From positions 1-38,990 of the forward strand of contig JAJCYC010000114.1 of NCBI GenBank assembly GCA_029263115.1: 38,990 nucleotides of DNA. Reading direction: 5' to 3'. The notes under the pieces are model-generated. The model was not told the DNA's origin. It saw only the letters and a list, made by a program, of their open reading frames with translations, and did not search any database. The translations under genes were made by a program, and so were the position numbers. Shown here in pieces: positions 9,327 through 19,728 of the stretch (its first letter is position 1; each line of letters begins with the position of its first letter). Source of the DNA: Pseudonocardia sp. Its GTDB lineage: Bacteria > Actinomycetota > Actinomycetes > Mycobacteriales > Pseudonocardiaceae.

Positions 9327-11248
9327 AGCACGTCTCCCTTGAGCGTGTCGACGAACAGGTCCTGCATCTCCTCGGCCTTGAACGGCATGCCGGTGACGTT
9401 GGTGTAGGACTTGATGTCCACCAGGTAGCGCCCGCGCAGTAGCAACGACAGCTGGCCGAGGTTCATCTCCGGGAGCAGCACCGTGCGGTACCGCTCCAGC
9501 ACGTCGCCGAGGTTGGCCGGCAGCGGGTTGAGGTTGCGCAGGTGGGCCTGCGCGATGGACAGCCCCATGCCACGCACCCGGCGGCAGCCGGCACCGATCG
9601 GGCCGTAGGTGGAGCCCCAGCCGAGTACCAGCAGTTCGGCGTCACCGTCCGGGTCGTCGACCTCGATGTCCGGTACCGAGATGCCGTCGATCTTGGCCTG
9701 GCGCAGCCGGACCATCCGGTCGTGGTTGTCCGGCTCGTAGGAGATGGAGCCCTTGCCGTCGGCCTTCTCCAGGCCGCCGATCCGGTGCTCCAGCCCAGCC
9801 GTGCCGGGAATCGCCCACGGCCGGGCGAGGGTGTCGTCGTCGCGCAGGTAGGGCCAGAACTCGCCGGAACCGTCGGGGGCGTTCGGCGCGGTGGCAAAGC
9901 CGGGCTCGAGCGTCGGGAGGGTGTCGACGTCCGGGACCTTCCAGGGCTCGGAACCGTTGGCCAGCGAGCCGTCGGACAGCAGCATCACCGGGGTGCGGTA
10001 GGTGACCGCGATCCGGGTGGCCTCCAGGGCGGCGTTGAAGCAGTCGCCGGGGGAACGCGGCGCGACGATCGGGATCGGGGACTCCCCGTTGCGCCCGAAC
10101 ATGGCCTGCAGCAGGTCGGACTGCTCGGTGCGGGTGGGCAGTCCGGTGGACGGGCCGCCGCGTTGCACGTCGATGATCAGCAGCGGTAGTTCCAGCGCCA
10201 CCGCCAGCCCCGCCGCCTCGGCTTTCAGGCAGATGCCGGGGCCGGACGTGGTGGTCACCCCGAGTGCACCGCCGAACGACGCCCCGATCGCCGAACCGAT
10301 ACCGGAGATCTCGTCCTCGGCCTGGAACGTGGTGATGCCGAACTGCTTGTGCTTGCTCAGCTCGTGCAGGATGTCCGAGGCCGGGGTGATCGGGTAGCTG
10401 CCGAGGAACACCGGCAGCCCGGACTTCTGCCCGGCGGCCACGATGCCGTACGAGAGCGCCATGTTGCCGGTGATCTGTCGGTAGGTGCCGGTCTTGAGCT
10501 TCGCCGCGGCCACCTCGTAGCGCACCGCGAACGCCTCGGTGGTCTCGCCGTAGTTCCAGCCGGCGCGGAAGGCCAGGATGTTCGCCTCGGCCAGGTCGGG
10601 CCGGCGGGCGAACTTTTCCCGCAGGTAGCGCTCGGTGCCCTCGGTGGGGCGGTGGTACATCCAGCACAGCAGGCCCAGGGCGAACATGTTCTTCGACCGG
10701 GTGGCGTCCTTCTTGGACAGCCCGGTCTCCTCCAGCGCGCCCCGGGCCAGTGTCGCCATCGCCACGCTGTGCACCTGGTAGGCGGCCAGCGAGCCGTCCT
10801 CCAGCGGGTCGGCGTCGTAGCCGACCTTGGTCAGGTTGCGCTTGGTGAACTCGTCGGAGTTGGCGATCAGTACGCCACCGTGCGGCAGGTCGGTGATGTT
10901 GGCCTTGAGCGCGGCCGGGTTCATCGCGACGAGGACGTCCGGCCGGTCACCGGGAGTGAGGATGTCGTAGTCGGCGAAGTGCAGCTGGAAGCTCGACACG
11001 CCGGGCAGCGTTCCGGCGGGGGCCCGGATCTCGGCGGGGTAGTTGGGCAGCGTGGCCAGGTCGTTGCCGAACGCGGCCGCCTCGGCGGTGAACCGGTCAC
11101 CGGTGAGCTGCATGCCATCGCCCGAATCGCCGGCGAAGCGGATCACGACCCGATTTTGGGTGATCACTTCGCGCGGCGCGCCGACGCCGTTGGTCGAGTG
11201 GTTGCCGGGACCGGACTGGTCCGTGACGGCACTGTCCGAGGCTGTCAT
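9323..11248 (-). CDS. korA: 2-oxoacid:ferredoxin oxidoreductase, fused gamma/alpha subunit
   Basis: 641 aa from ATG 11248 (MTASDSAV); a longer reading to 11371 is open but would overlap the upstream promoter region. A gamma domain (about residues 30-215, beginning [14 protein letters not shown]) is fused to the alpha domain carrying the pyrimidine-binding region ([30 protein letters not shown]). This domain order is the one found in mycobacterial KorA. It pairs with korB immediately downstream through a four-base overlap. The gap upstream (11249-11386) should hold the operon promoter, although I could not assign a convincing -35/-10 pair. Confidence 0.94.
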   Translation of the reverse strand: MTASDSAVTDQSGPGNHSTNGVGAPREVITQNRVVIRFAGDSGDGMQLTGDRFTAEAAAFGNDLATLPNYPAEIRAPAGTLPGVSSFQLHFADYDILTPGDRPDVLVAMNPAALKANITDLPHGGVLIANSDEFTKRNLTKVGYDADPLEDGSLAAYQVHSVAMATLARGALEETGLSKKDATRSKNMFALGLLCWMYHRPTEGTERYLREKFARRPDLAEANILAFRAGWNYGETTEAFAVRYEVAAAKLKTGTYRQITGNMALSYGIVAAGQKSGLPVFLGSYPITPASDILHELSKHKQFGITTFQAEDEISGIGSAIGASFGGALGVTTTSGPGICLKAEAAGLAVALELPLLIIDVQRGGPSTGLPTRTEQSDLLQAMFGRNGESPIPIVAPRSPGDCFNAALEATRIAVTYRTPVMLLSDGSLANGSEPWKVPDVDTLPTLEPGFATAPNAPDGSGEFWPYLRDDDTLARPWAIPGTAGLEHRIGGLEKADGKGSISYEPDNHDRMVRLRQAKIDGISVPDIEVDDPDGDAELLVLGWGSTYGPIGAGCRRVRGMGLSIAQAHLRNLNPLPANLGDVLERYRTVLLPEMNLGQLSLLLRGRYLVDIKSYTNVTGMPFKAEEMQDLFVDTLKGDVL

Positions 11249-11386
11249 GTCCTGTCTTCCGTCGAGCTCGATGGAGAGCGGATCCTGCCTGGTCTGAGAG
11301 TAGTCGCACCTCTGTTGACTGTCGGTCGAAGGTGGTTCGACGTCACATGTGTGTTCTGTTTTCCGGAACAACGAGTGAACTCGGCA

Positions 11387-12184
11387 TCAGCCGCGCTTGG
11401 TTACCCGCGACTTCAGGGCCGCCAAACGCTCGGCGAACGCGGGCGACTCGAGCGAGGCGACCTGGGCCCGGATCTCCATCTCCAGTGCGTCGGCCTGGGC
11501 ATCCATGTTCGCGGTCGCGCGCAGCGTGCGTTTGGTGGTGATCGCCAGATCCCTGGGCGCCTCGGCAGCGGTGGCGGCCATCGTCACGGCCGCCTCCACC
11601 GGGTCCTCCACCGCCCGCCAGACCAGGCCCACCCGCTCGGCCTCGCGCGCGTCGAGGACCTGGCTGAACAGGGTGGCGGCCGCCGCGCCCTGCGGCCCGA
11701 GGATGCGTTGCGCCATCCAGGTGTAGCCGCCGCCGGGGTGGATGCCCAGCTGCAGGAACCGCGAGTCGAACCGGGCTTTCGGGCCGGCCAGCCGCACGTC
11801 GCAGGCCAGCGCCAGGTTCATCCCGGCGCCCACCGCGGCACCGTTGACCGCGGCGATGGTGGGCAGTGTGCAGTTCGCCACGGCCACGAACCCGGCGTAC
11901 ACCCGGCGCAGGCCGGCCTCCTTCGATTCGCCGAGCTGAGCCAGGTCGGCGCCCGCGCAGAACGCCGGCGGCTGGCCGGTGACCACCACCGCGCCCACCG
12001 AGTCGTCGGCCTCGGCCAACCCGATCTGCTCGACGAGCTGGGCGGCCAGGTCGACGGCCATCGCGTTGCGCCGCTCGGGGTCGGACACCGTGATCAGCGC
12101 GACCCGGCCATGCCGCTCGGTCCGTACACCGCGCGGGGCAGCGGGGTGCTCGGTCGTGGACCCGGGGGAGTGTTGATCGGCCAT
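11387..12184 (-). CDS. Enoyl-CoA hydratase/isomerase family protein lacking both catalytic Glu
   Basis: 265 aa from ATG 12184. Crotonase fold: the oxyanion-hole blocks [12 protein letters not shown] and [20 protein letters not shown] are intact, so an acyl-CoA thioester should bind. In the segment where true hydratases have PE..LG (Glu144 of rat ECH) this protein reads [17 protein letters not shown], and where the second Glu (Glu164) sits it reads Ala-rich GAAAATLF. Both general acid/base residues therefore seem absent, so a standard hydratase activity is doubtful; isomerase, hydrolase or a non-catalytic role is possible. Divergent from htpX. Confidence 0.9.
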   Translation of the reverse strand: MADQHSPGSTTEHPAAPRGVRTERHGRVALITVSDPERRNAMAVDLAAQLVEQIGLAEADDSVGAVVVTGQPPAFCAGADLAQLGESKEAGLRRVYAGFVAVANCTLPTIAAVNGAAVGAGMNLALACDVRLAGPKARFDSRFLQLGIHPGGGYTWMAQRILGPQGAAAATLFSQVLDAREAERVGLVWRAVEDPVEAAVTMAATAAEAPRDLAITTKRTLRATANMDAQADALEMEIRAQVASLESPAFAERLAALKSRVTKRG

Positions 12185-12388
12185 GCCGCCATCCTGCCCC
12201 GGGCAACCGGCGCCGCGCGTCGAGGGTCGCCCGGACGTGGATCGCGCGCGATGCCCGAGCGCGCAGCCGATCAGACAGCCGGTAACACAGCGGCGCGGAA
12301 CACCGGTGCCCGCTGGCTCGTTGCTCGATTGAGGGTTCGTCGGACACCGGTGTGGCGGATGCTCGGACCGGGAAGGGACCACAGCGTC
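12185..12388. promoter_or_regulatory. Divergent intergenic region with two CACCGGTG palindromes
   Basis: This 204-bp gap separates the divergent crotonase-family gene and htpX, so both promoters should lie here. It contains two perfect palindromes, CACCGGTG at 12301-12308 and the extended ACACCGGTGT at 12344-12353, 44 bp apart. They could be sites for a dimeric regulator. No confident -35/-10 pair was found. Confidence 0.35.
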
Positions 12389-13258
12389 GTGCACAGCCAT
12401 CTCAACGGTCTGAAGACCGCCGTCCTGCTCGGCGGGATGAGCGCGCTGGTGCTGTTGACCGGGTCGCTGTTCGGCCGGACCGGTCTGATCGTCGCGGTGC
12501 TCGCCGCCCTGGGCATGAACGCCTACGCCTACTTCCGCTCCGACAAACTGGCACTGCGGGCGATGCACGCCCGGCCGGTCGCCGAGGCCGAGCAGCCGGT
12601 GATGTACCGGATCGTCCGCGAGCTGGCCAACACCGCCCGCCAGCCGATGCCCCGGCTCTACGTCAGCCCCACCAGCGCGCCCAACGCGTTCGCCACCGGT
12701 CGCAACCCCCGGCATGCCGCGGTGTGCGCCACCACCGGGATCCTGGAGCTGCTGGACGAGCGCGAGCTGCGCGGAGTGCTGGGCCACGAGCTCAGCCACG
12801 TCTACAACCGCGACATCCTGATCTCCTGCGTGGCCGGCGCACTCAGCTCGATGATCACCTTCCTGGCGAACATGGCGATGTTCGCGTCGTTCTTCGGCGG
12901 CGGGGCTGGTGACACAGCCGAGGACCGGCCGAACCCGATCGCCCTGCTGCTGGTGTCGCTGGTCGGGCCGATCGCGGCGGCGGTGGTGCAGATGGCGGTC
13001 AGCCGGGCCCGGGAGTACCAGGCGGACGCCGGCGGCGCGGCGCTGACCGGCGACCCGCTCGCGCTTGCCTCGGCGCTGCGCAAGCTGGCCGCCGGTACCC
13101 GGGCGAACCCCCTGCCGCCGGATCCGTCGCTGGTGTCGCAGTCGCACCTGATGATCGCCAACCCGTTCCGCCCGGGCGACGGCATGTCCAGGCTCTTCTC
13201 CACCCACCCGCCCCTGGCCGACCGGATCCGCCGCCTCGAGCAGATGGCCCGCCAGTAA
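12389..13258 (+). CDS. htpX: Membrane zinc metalloprotease HtpX
   Basis: 289 aa from GTG 12389, chosen because the resulting N-terminus ([14 protein letters not shown]) matches that of actinobacterial HtpX and GGAAGGG lies upstream. HtpX is an inner-membrane M48 protease that degrades damaged membrane proteins. Two N-terminal membrane helices (about residues 10-50) are followed by the zinc site HELSH in [13 protein letters not shown], a third and fourth hydrophobic segment, and the downstream Glu ligand in [10 protein letters not shown]. Convergent with the asparaginase gene across a 60-bp repeat block. Confidence 0.95.
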   Translation: MHSHLNGLKTAVLLGGMSALVLLTGSLFGRTGLIVAVLAALGMNAYAYFRSDKLALRAMHARPVAEAEQPVMYRIVRELANTARQPMPRLYVSPTSAPNAFATGRNPRHAAVCATTGILELLDERELRGVLGHELSHVYNRDILISCVAGALSSMITFLANMAMFASFFGGGAGDTAEDRPNPIALLLVSLVGPIAAAVVQMAVSRAREYQADAGGAALTGDPLALASALRKLAAGTRANPLPPDPSLVSQSHLMIANPFRPGDGMSRLFSTHPPLADRIRRLEQMARQ

Positions 13259-13317
13259 CCGGCGAGTCCCGCATTCAGCACCGGCGAGTCCCGCATATCG
13301 TGCCGGCGAGTCCCGCA
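13259..13317 (+). repeat. Three tandem copies of CCGGCGAGTCCCGCA, 22-bp period
   Basis: The 15-mer CCGGCGAGTCCCGCA begins at 13259, 13281 and 13303, with seven variable bases between copies. It fills the whole gap between the convergent stops of htpX (13258) and the asparaginase gene (13321-13319). It has no self-complementary arms suited to a terminator. Probably a small dispersed intergenic repeat of this genome; possibly a protein-binding array. Confidence 0.85.
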
Positions 13318-13318
13318 G

Positions 13319-14263
13319 CTAACCCAGGACGGCGCGCACGGACCCAACCGAACGGCCCCCACCCAGCACCGGGAGCTCGCGCTGGCGGCGCACCGCCTCA
13401 TTGTCGACGCCCAGCCGGGCCAGTGTCGCCACCAGCACCACCACCCGGGCCCGGGTGGCCCCGTCGCAGATCTTCACCGCGACGCCGCGCCCGTCGGGCA
13501 GACCGGCGGCGTACACCCCCTCCGCGCCGCCCTTGGCGAGCAGTCCCGGGGTGGCCCGGATCAGCGCCGCCTCGTCCCGCCGGGTGCCGCTCACCAGCTC
13601 CGGGTGGGCCCGCACGGCGTCCGCCACCCGGGCGGCGTCGGTGCCCGGCGCCGCCGAGGCGATCCGGCCGAACGCCTGGGCCAGCCCGGCCAGGCTGATC
13701 GCCATCAGCGGCGCGCCGCAGCCGTCCACGGTGATCGCGCCGATCGGCTCGCCGGCGAGCTCGGCGACGGTGTCGGCGATGATCCGCTGCACCGGATGCC
13801 CGGGGTCGAGGTAGCTCGTGGTGGGCCAGCCGCGGGCCACGCAGCTGGCGAGCATCGCGGCGTGCTTGCCCGAGCAGTTCATGGTGATCGGTTCGGGTCG
13901 CCCGCCGGCCCGTACCCGGTCGTCGCGGGCCTGCTCGTCCAGCGGGTGGCCGGGCGGGGTTCGCAGGTCGGACTCGGTCAACCCGGCGCCGGCGAGTATC
14001 CGGCGCACCCCGTCCAGGTGCACCGGCTCACCGGAGTGCGAGGAGGTGGCCAGCGCGAGCAGCTCCGGTGGCAGGTCCAGCCCGGCGCGCAGCATGCCGA
14101 GGGTCTGCATGGGCTTGTTCGCCGAGCGGGGCAGCATCGGCCGGTCGACCACGCCGAGCGACCACTGGACCGCGCCGTCCGGTCCGGTGAGCACGACGCT
14201 GCCGTGGTGGCGGCCCTCGACGAACCCGTTGCGCACCACCTCGGCGAGCACCGGCGTGCTCAC
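13319..14263 (-). CDS. L-asparaginase, asparaginase II (PF06089) type
   Basis: 314 aa from GTG 14263, overlapping the stop of the upstream nucleotidyltransferase gene (GTGA). This is the Rhizobium etli AnsA-like asparaginase family, unrelated in fold to E. coli AnsA/AnsB. Family blocks visible are [14 protein letters not shown] near the N-terminus, [22 protein letters not shown] with its Cys and Lys, and TVDGCGAPL. Predicted cytoplasmic, no signal peptide, hydrolysing asparagine to aspartate and ammonia. Coupling to a sugar nucleotidyltransferase gene has no obvious pathway meaning. Confidence 0.9.
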   Translation of the reverse strand: MSTPVLAEVVRNGFVEGRHHGSVVLTGPDGAVQWSLGVVDRPMLPRSANKPMQTLGMLRAGLDLPPELLALATSSHSGEPVHLDGVRRILAGAGLTESDLRTPPGHPLDEQARDDRVRAGGRPEPITMNCSGKHAAMLASCVARGWPTTSYLDPGHPVQRIIADTVAELAGEPIGAITVDGCGAPLMAISLAGLAQAFGRIASAAPGTDAARVADAVRAHPELVSGTRRDEAALIRATPGLLAKGGAEGVYAAGLPDGRGVAVKICDGATRARVVVLVATLARLGVDNEAVRRQRELPVLGGGRSVGSVRAVLG

Positions 14264-15141
14264 CCGGCGGCTCCGGCGGCCCGGGCCATCGCCATCACGT
14301 ACTCCCCGTAGCCGGAGCTGCCCAGCTTGGCGCCGAGCGCGAAGCAGGCGTCCGCGTCGATGTAGCCCATGCTCAGCGCCACCTCCTCCAGGCAGGCGAT
14401 CCGGATGCCCTGGCGGTGTTCCAGCACCTGCACGTACTGGCCGGCCTCCAGCAGCGAGTCGTGGGTGCCGGTGTCCAGCCAGGCGAAGCCCCGGCCCAGG
14501 TCGATCAGCGTGGCGGTGCCGCGTTCCAGGTAGGCCCGGTTGACGTCGGTGATCTCCAGCTCGCCCCTGCTGGACGGCCGGATGCCGCGGGCGATCGGGA
14601 CGACGTCGTTGTCGTACAGGTACAGCCCGGTGATCGCCCGGTTGGAGCGTGGCCGCACCGGCTTCTCCTCGATGGAGATCAGCCGGCCGCGCCCGTCCGC
14701 CTCGCCGACGCCGTATCGGCCGGGGTTCTTCACCGGGTAGCCGAAAAGCACGCAGCCGTCCAGCGCGGCGATGGCGGCGCGCAGCTGCCGGGGGAAGCCG
14801 GGGCCGTGGAAGATGTTGTCGCCGAGTACCAGCGCGACCGGGTCGTCGGCGATGTGCTCGGCGCCGATCAGGAACGCCTCGGCCAGCCCGTTGGGTCGGG
14901 GCTGTACGGCGTAGCTCAGGCGCAACCCCCACGCCGAGCCGTCCCCGAGCAGCCGCTCGAACTGGGGCAGGTCGCCGGGCGTGGAGATGATCAGGATCTC
15001 CCGGATGCCGCCGAACATCAGGACGGACAGCGGGTAGTAGATCATCGGCTTGTCGTACACCGGCAGCAGCTGCTTGGACACCGCCGAGGTGACCGGGTAC
15101 AGCCGGCTACCGGTACCGCCGGCCAGTACGATGCCCTTCAC
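14260..15141 (-). CDS. rmlA: Glucose-1-phosphate thymidylyltransferase
   Basis: 293 aa from GTG 15141 (MKGIVLAGG), the usual RmlA start and length; an in-frame ATG at 15174 would add 11 residues and neither has a strong ribosome-binding site. Forms dTDP-glucose from dTTP and glucose-1-phosphate, the first step to dTDP-rhamnose and other deoxysugars of cell wall or natural products. Signature [38 protein letters not shown], and the EEKP and [10 protein letters not shown] motifs are all present. No rmlBCD neighbours lie in the window. Confidence 0.93.
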   Translation of the reverse strand: MKGIVLAGGTGSRLYPVTSAVSKQLLPVYDKPMIYYPLSVLMFGGIREILIISTPGDLPQFERLLGDGSAWGLRLSYAVQPRPNGLAEAFLIGAEHIADDPVALVLGDNIFHGPGFPRQLRAAIAALDGCVLFGYPVKNPGRYGVGEADGRGRLISIEEKPVRPRSNRAITGLYLYDNDVVPIARGIRPSSRGELEITDVNRAYLERGTATLIDLGRGFAWLDTGTHDSLLEAGQYVQVLEHRQGIRIACLEEVALSMGYIDADACFALGAKLGSSGYGEYVMAMARAAGAAG

Positions 15142-15256
15142 CGGGAGCAGGCTAGCCGCACTGCCGCCGGACATGGCTCGGGGCGCCGCACACACGCCCC
15201 AACCGTGCGCGCGGCGCCCCGAGCGGGCGTGCCGCAATGGCGAAGCAGATCCCGGG

Positions 15257-15742
15257 TCAGTCCTCGTCGGTGACTTCGACGTCACCTTCGGTGACTTCGA
15301 ACGGTGCGAGTCCGGGGGCACAGCCCGGGAAGGCGGCCTCCGGCGCGGGCCCCATGAAGCCGACGTGGTCGGTGCCGCCCTCGCCACCGTCCTCGAGGGT
15401 GATGAACACCGCGGTGCTGCCCGCGATCGCGCCGGGCATGCTGCCCTCTTCGACCGGGTAGATGAAGCCTGCCTTGTTCCCGTCCACCACCAGGCAGGTG
15501 ACGCTGCCCTCCAGGTGGACGAACGCGTCACCGGGCGACGTGGCGTCGGCCTCGAAGTAGCCCGTGACGTCGTCGTCGGAGTCGCCGGTGCTGCGGGCGT
15601 TGAAGTCGAAGGTGCCGAGAGCGAAGGTGCCGGTGCCCTCGATACGGTCCTCGCCGCCGGCCGATGCGGTGCCATAGCTCAGACCGGCGGCCAGGACGCC
15701 GGCCGCCAGCACGCCTGCGGCCGCGCGCACGCTGTTTCTCAT
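15257..15742 (-). CDS. Secreted acidic protein of unknown function
   Basis: 161 aa from ATG 15742, preferred over GTG 15787 because it gives a clean signal peptide ([10 protein letters not shown], hydrophobic core to about residue 24, cleavage after ASA near residue 28). The mature part is acidic, starts GGEDRIEG, and has two cysteines in [13 protein letters not shown] and [10 protein letters not shown], a possible disulfide after export. Composition suggests a small beta-rich extracellular domain. I do not recognise a family. Two CGTTCGAC-type direct repeats (15796-15803 and 15805-15812 on the plus strand) sit in its upstream region. Confidence 0.75.
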   Translation of the reverse strand: MRNSVRAAAGVLAAGVLAAGLSYGTASAGGEDRIEGTGTFALGTFDFNARSTGDSDDDVTGYFEADATSPGDAFVHLEGSVTCLVVDGNKAGFIYPVEEGSMPGAIAGSTAVFITLEDGGEGGTDHVGFMGPAPEAAFPGCAPGLAPFEVTEGDVEVTDED

Positions 15743-15852
15743 GTTGTGTGCAACGAGATCGTGCGCGAACGGTAATCTCGTCGGCACACCTAGTAGTCGA
15801 ACGTGTCGAACGGTCGCGTTGTGTGACCGAGACCTCAGGGTGATCCGGAGGC

Positions 15853-16701
15853 TCAGACGATCCGGGCGGCGCCGCAGTAGACGTTCATCGCACCGTCGCG
15901 CACGAATCCGGCCAGGGTCAGCCCCGACTCGGCGGCCAGTTCGGCGGCCAACGACGACGGCGCGGACACCGCGACCAGCGCCGGGATGCCGGCCATCACC
16001 GCCTTCTGGACCAGCTCGAACGACGCGCGACCGGACACCGCGAGCACCAGCCCACGGGCCGGCACCCGCTCGGCCAGCAGCGCCCAGCCCAGCACCTTGT
16101 CCACCGCGTTGTGCCGGCCGACATCCTCGCGCACCACCAGCGGCTCGCCGTAGGCGGTGAACAGCCCGGCCCCGTGCAGGCCACCGGTCGAGTCGAAGAT
16201 CCGTTGCTGGGCGCGGAGCGTGTCCGGCAGCCCGGCCAGCACGGTCGCCGGCAGCCGGACCGGGTCGTCGCCGGGCGGGAACCGGGTCCGCAGTCGCACC
16301 GCGTCCAGCGAGGCCTTGCCGCAGACCCCGCAGGAGGACGTGGTGTAGAAGTTGCGCTGCACGCCGATCGCCGGCGCCGGCACCCCGGGCGCGAGCTCGA
16401 CGTCCAGCACGTTGTAGGTGTGCATCCCGGAGTCGTCCCGGGAGCCCGCCCGACTCGCGCAGTAGCGGGCATGCCGGACGTCGTCGCGCGCCCCGACGAC
16501 CCCCTCGCTGAGCAGGAACCCGTGCGCCAGCTCCACGTCGTGCCCCGGGGTGCGCATGGTCACCGCCAGCGCCCGCCCGTCCACCCGCAGCTCCAGCGGC
16601 TCCTCCACGGCGAGCAGGTCGGGGCGCGACTCGCGGCTCTCGGCGCCGTCGACCACGCTGACCCGCACGACCGGGCGGCGGGCGGTCAACCGTCCGGTCA
16701 T
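15853..16701 (-). CDS. fdhD: Formate dehydrogenase sulfurtransferase FdhD
   Basis: 282 aa from ATG 16701, overlapping the fdsD stop by four bases. FdhD delivers sulfur from the cysteine desulfurase to the molybdenum cofactor, a sulfuration step needed for formate dehydrogenase activity. The catalytic CxxC loop is visible in TSSCGVCGKASL, and LAVEEPLELRVDG and REDVGRHNAVDK are conserved family blocks. Last gene of the formate dehydrogenase cluster. Confidence 0.95.
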   Translation of the reverse strand: MTGRLTARRPVVRVSVVDGAESRESRPDLLAVEEPLELRVDGRALAVTMRTPGHDVELAHGFLLSEGVVGARDDVRHARYCASRAGSRDDSGMHTYNVLDVELAPGVPAPAIGVQRNFYTTSSCGVCGKASLDAVRLRTRFPPGDDPVRLPATVLAGLPDTLRAQQRIFDSTGGLHGAGLFTAYGEPLVVREDVGRHNAVDKVLGWALLAERVPARGLVLAVSGRASFELVQKAVMAGIPALVAVSAPSSLAAELAAESGLTLAGFVRDGAMNVYCGAARIV

Positions 16702-16916
16702 CCGGTGCGCGTCCCGAGCAGCCCGGCGGCGCGGACGGCGAGCGGGTCGAGCCCGGGTCCGCCGGCCTGGACGTGGGCCAGCAGCGCGGCCCGCATCCGC
16801 GGGTCCCAGAAACTCCGCAGGTGGTTCGCGATCGACTCGGCGGCCTCGTCGGGCGGCCGGTGCTGGAACTGCGCGGCGACGTCGTTCACCAGCCGCACGT
16901 GCGGTGGGTCAGGCAC
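16698..16916 (-). CDS. fdsD: Formate dehydrogenase delta subunit
   Basis: 72 aa from GTG 16916, overlapping the fdsA stop by eight bases and the fdhD start by four. The core ESIANHLRSFWDPRMRAALL is the signature of the FdsD family (PF11390), small soluble proteins encoded with NAD-dependent molybdenum formate dehydrogenases and needed for full assembly. Two helices are predicted and no cysteines are present. Confidence 0.88.
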   Translation of the reverse strand: MPDPPHVRLVNDVAAQFQHRPPDEAAESIANHLRSFWDPRMRAALLAHVQAGGPGLDPLAVRAAGLLGTRTG

Positions 16917-19728
16917 CGGCCACCGGCACCTGGTCGGCGGCCGCTGCCCGGGTGGTCGGGGCCACCGCGAGCGACACCTGCACCGCCGTCACCTTGTACT
17001 CCGGGCAGTTGGTGGCCCAGTCGGAGTTCTCGGTGGTCACCACGTTCGCCCCGGTCACCGGATGGTGGAAGGTGGTGTAGCAGACCCCCACCGGCATCCG
17101 GTCGGTGATCACCGCCCGCAGCGAGGTCTCACCGACCCGGCTGGACAGGGTGACCGTGTCACCCTCATTGATGCCGCGGACCTCGGCGTCGTGCGGGTGC
17201 AGGTCGAGCACGTCCTCGGGGTGCCAGGCCACGTTCGCGGTGCGCCGGGTCTGCGCGCCCACGTTGTACTGGCTGAGGATCCGTCCGGTGGTCAGGATCA
17301 GCGGGAACCGCCGGGTGGAACGCTCGCGGGTGGGCACGTACGTGGTCTGCACAAACCGGCCCCGGCCCCGGGTGAACCCGTCCACGTGCATGATCGGGGT
17401 GCCGTCGGGTGCCGCGTCGTTGCACGGCCACTGCACGCTGCCGACCTCGTCGAGGTGGGCGAACGAGACCCCGGCGAAGGTGGGCGTGGTCAGCGCGACC
17501 TCGTCCATGATCTGCGCGGCGGAGTCGTAGTGCATCGGGTAGCCCATGGCCTGCGCGATCTCGGCGACGATCTGCCACTCCTGTTTGCCGGTGCGCGCGG
17601 CCATCACCGGACGCACCCGGTTGATCCGCCGCTCGGCGTTGGTGAAGGTACCGTCCTTCTCCAGGAACGAGGTGCCCGGCAGCAGCACGTGGGCGAACTT
17701 CGCGGTCTCGTTCAGGAACAGGTCCTGCACCACGACCAGGTCCATCGCGGCCAGCGCGGCGTGCACGTGCCGGCTGTTCGGATCGGACTGGGCGATGTCC
17801 TCGCCCTGTACGTACAGCGCCCGGAAGGAGCCGTCCAGCGCCGCGTCGAACATGTTCGGGATGCGCAACCCCGGCTCCTCGCCGATCGGCACCCCCCACA
17901 GCTGGGAGTAGATGTCCCGGACCGATTCGTCGGACACGTGCCGGTAGCCGGGTAGCTCGTGCGGGAACGAGCCCATGTCGCAGGAGCCCTGCACGTTGTT
18001 CTGCCCGCGCAGCGGGTTGACCCCGACCCCGTCGCGGCCGATGTTGCCGGTCGCCATGGCCAGGTTCGCCATGCCCATCACCATCGTCGAGCCCTGCGAG
18101 TGCTCGGTGACGCCCAGGCCGTAGTAGATGGCGCCGTTGCGGGCTCCGGCATAGAGCCGGGCGGCGGCCCGCAGCTCCTCGGCGGACACCCCGGTGATCT
18201 CGGCGACCGCCTCCGGAGAGTGCTCCGGGCCGGCGATGAAAGCCGCCCACTCCTCGAAGCCCTCGCAGCGCCCGGCGACGAACTCCGTGTCGGCCAGGCC
18301 TTCGGTGACCACCACGTGGGCCAGCGCGTTGACCACCGCGACGTTCGTGCCCGGAGCCAGAGCCAGGTGATGTGCGGCTTCGATGTGCGGAGTGCGGACC
18401 AGGTCGATCCGGCGCGGGTCGATCACGATCAGCGCCGCGCCCTCGCGCAGCCGCCGTTTCATCCGGGAGGCGAACACCGGGTGCCCGTCGGTCGGGTTCG
18501 CGCCGATCACCACGATGACGTCGGCCTCGGCGACCGAGCGGAAGTCCTGGGTGCCGGCCGAGGTGCCGAAGGTCTGCTTGAGCCCGTAGCCGGTGGGCGA
18601 GTGGCAGACCCGGGCGCAGGTGTCGACGTTGTTGTTGCCGAACGCCGCGCGCACCATCTTCTGTACGACGTAGACCTCTTCGTTCGTGCAGCGTGAGGAG
18701 GTGATCCCGCCGATCGATCCGGGGCCGTGCTCGGCCTGGATCTCGCGCAGCCGCCGCGCGGTGAACCCGATCGCCTCGTCCCAGGACACCGCCCGCCACT
18801 CGTCGGCGATCGAGTCGCGGATCATCGGCTCCAGGACCCGGTCGGGGTGGGTGGCGTAGCCGAACGCGAACCGGCCCTTGACGCACGAGTGGCCCTCGTT
18901 GGCCCCGCCGTCCTTGTACGGCACCATCCGGACCAGCTCGTCGCCGCGCAGCTCGGCCTTGAACGAGCAACCCACGCCGCAGTACGCGCAGGTGGTGATC
19001 ACCGAACGGGTCGGCATGCCCAGCTCGACGACCGACTTCTCCTGCAACGTCGCGGTGGGGCAGGCCTGCACGCATGCCCCGCAGGACACGCAGTCGGAGT
19101 CCATGAACGGCACGTCGGCGCCGGCGGCCACCTTGGAGTCGAAGCCGCGGCCGTCGATGGTCAGTGCCAGGGTGCCCTGCACCTCGTCGCAGGCCCGCAC
19201 GCAGCGGGAGCAGACGATGCACTTGGAGGCGTCGAAGTCGAAGTACGGGTTGGACGAGTCGGTCGGCGCGTCGAGGTGGTTCGCGCCCGCATCCACCCCC
19301 GAGCCGTAGCGGACCTCGCGCAGCCCGGTGACCCCGGCCATGTCCTGCAGCTCGCAGTCGCCGTTGGCCGAGCAGGTGAGGCAGTCCAGCGGATGATCGG
19401 AGATGTAGAGCTCCATCACGCCCCGACGCAGCCGCGCGACCTTCTCGGTCTGGGTGCGCACCACCATGCCGTCGGACACCGGGGTGGTGCAGGACGCCGG
19501 GGTGCCCTTGGCGCCGTCGATCTCCACCACACACAGTCGGCAGGAGCCGAACGCCTCCATGCTGTCGGTGGCGCAGAGCTTGGGGATGTCGATCCCGGCG
19601 TGCTTGGCCGCCCGCAGCACCGAGGTGCCCGGCGGCACGGTGACGGGCACGCCGTCGACGTTCAGCGCGACGGTCGCCTCGCCCGGACGGGCCGGGGTGC
19701 CGAAGTCGGGTTCCTTGAGCAGGCTCAT
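16909..19728 (-). CDS. fdsA: NAD-dependent formate dehydrogenase, molybdenum catalytic alpha subunit
   Basis: 939 aa from ATG 19728, overlapping the fdsB stop (ATGA). Oxidises formate to CO2 at a bis-MGD molybdenum centre. Domain order: [2Fe-2S] ferredoxin domain (Cys52, 63, 66, 80); His-Cys NuoG-type cluster (HPLDCLTC, DCEL, residues 112-125); two [4Fe-4S] sites (Cys170/173/176/180 and 213/216/219/223); then the molybdopterin domain, beginning with its own cluster CAYCGVGC (Cys247-). The Mo ligand is Cys375 in DTCARVCHSP, where E. coli FdhF has selenocysteine, so this is the Cys type. A standard length for FdsA. Confidence 0.96.
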   Translation of the reverse strand: MSLLKEPDFGTPARPGEATVALNVDGVPVTVPPGTSVLRAAKHAGIDIPKLCATDSMEAFGSCRLCVVEIDGAKGTPASCTTPVSDGMVVRTQTEKVARLRRGVMELYISDHPLDCLTCSANGDCELQDMAGVTGLREVRYGSGVDAGANHLDAPTDSSNPYFDFDASKCIVCSRCVRACDEVQGTLALTIDGRGFDSKVAAGADVPFMDSDCVSCGACVQACPTATLQEKSVVELGMPTRSVITTCAYCGVGCSFKAELRGDELVRMVPYKDGGANEGHSCVKGRFAFGYATHPDRVLEPMIRDSIADEWRAVSWDEAIGFTARRLREIQAEHGPGSIGGITSSRCTNEEVYVVQKMVRAAFGNNNVDTCARVCHSPTGYGLKQTFGTSAGTQDFRSVAEADVIVVIGANPTDGHPVFASRMKRRLREGAALIVIDPRRIDLVRTPHIEAAHHLALAPGTNVAVVNALAHVVVTEGLADTEFVAGRCEGFEEWAAFIAGPEHSPEAVAEITGVSAEELRAAARLYAGARNGAIYYGLGVTEHSQGSTMVMGMANLAMATGNIGRDGVGVNPLRGQNNVQGSCDMGSFPHELPGYRHVSDESVRDIYSQLWGVPIGEEPGLRIPNMFDAALDGSFRALYVQGEDIAQSDPNSRHVHAALAAMDLVVVQDLFLNETAKFAHVLLPGTSFLEKDGTFTNAERRINRVRPVMAARTGKQEWQIVAEIAQAMGYPMHYDSAAQIMDEVALTTPTFAGVSFAHLDEVGSVQWPCNDAAPDGTPIMHVDGFTRGRGRFVQTTYVPTRERSTRRFPLILTTGRILSQYNVGAQTRRTANVAWHPEDVLDLHPHDAEVRGINEGDTVTLSSRVGETSLRAVITDRMPVGVCYTTFHHPVTGANVVTTENSDWATNCPEYKVTAVQVSLAVAPTTRAAAADQVPVAGA

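Noticed and set aside
13259-13317. Possible mini-CRISPR array
   Set aside because: Units are 15 bp with 7-bp gaps, far too short for repeat-spacer structure, and no cas genes are present.
18600-18630. Selenocysteine formate dehydrogenase
   Set aside because: The molybdenum ligand position is a normal Cys codon within CARVCH; there is no in-frame TGA and no need for a SECIS element.
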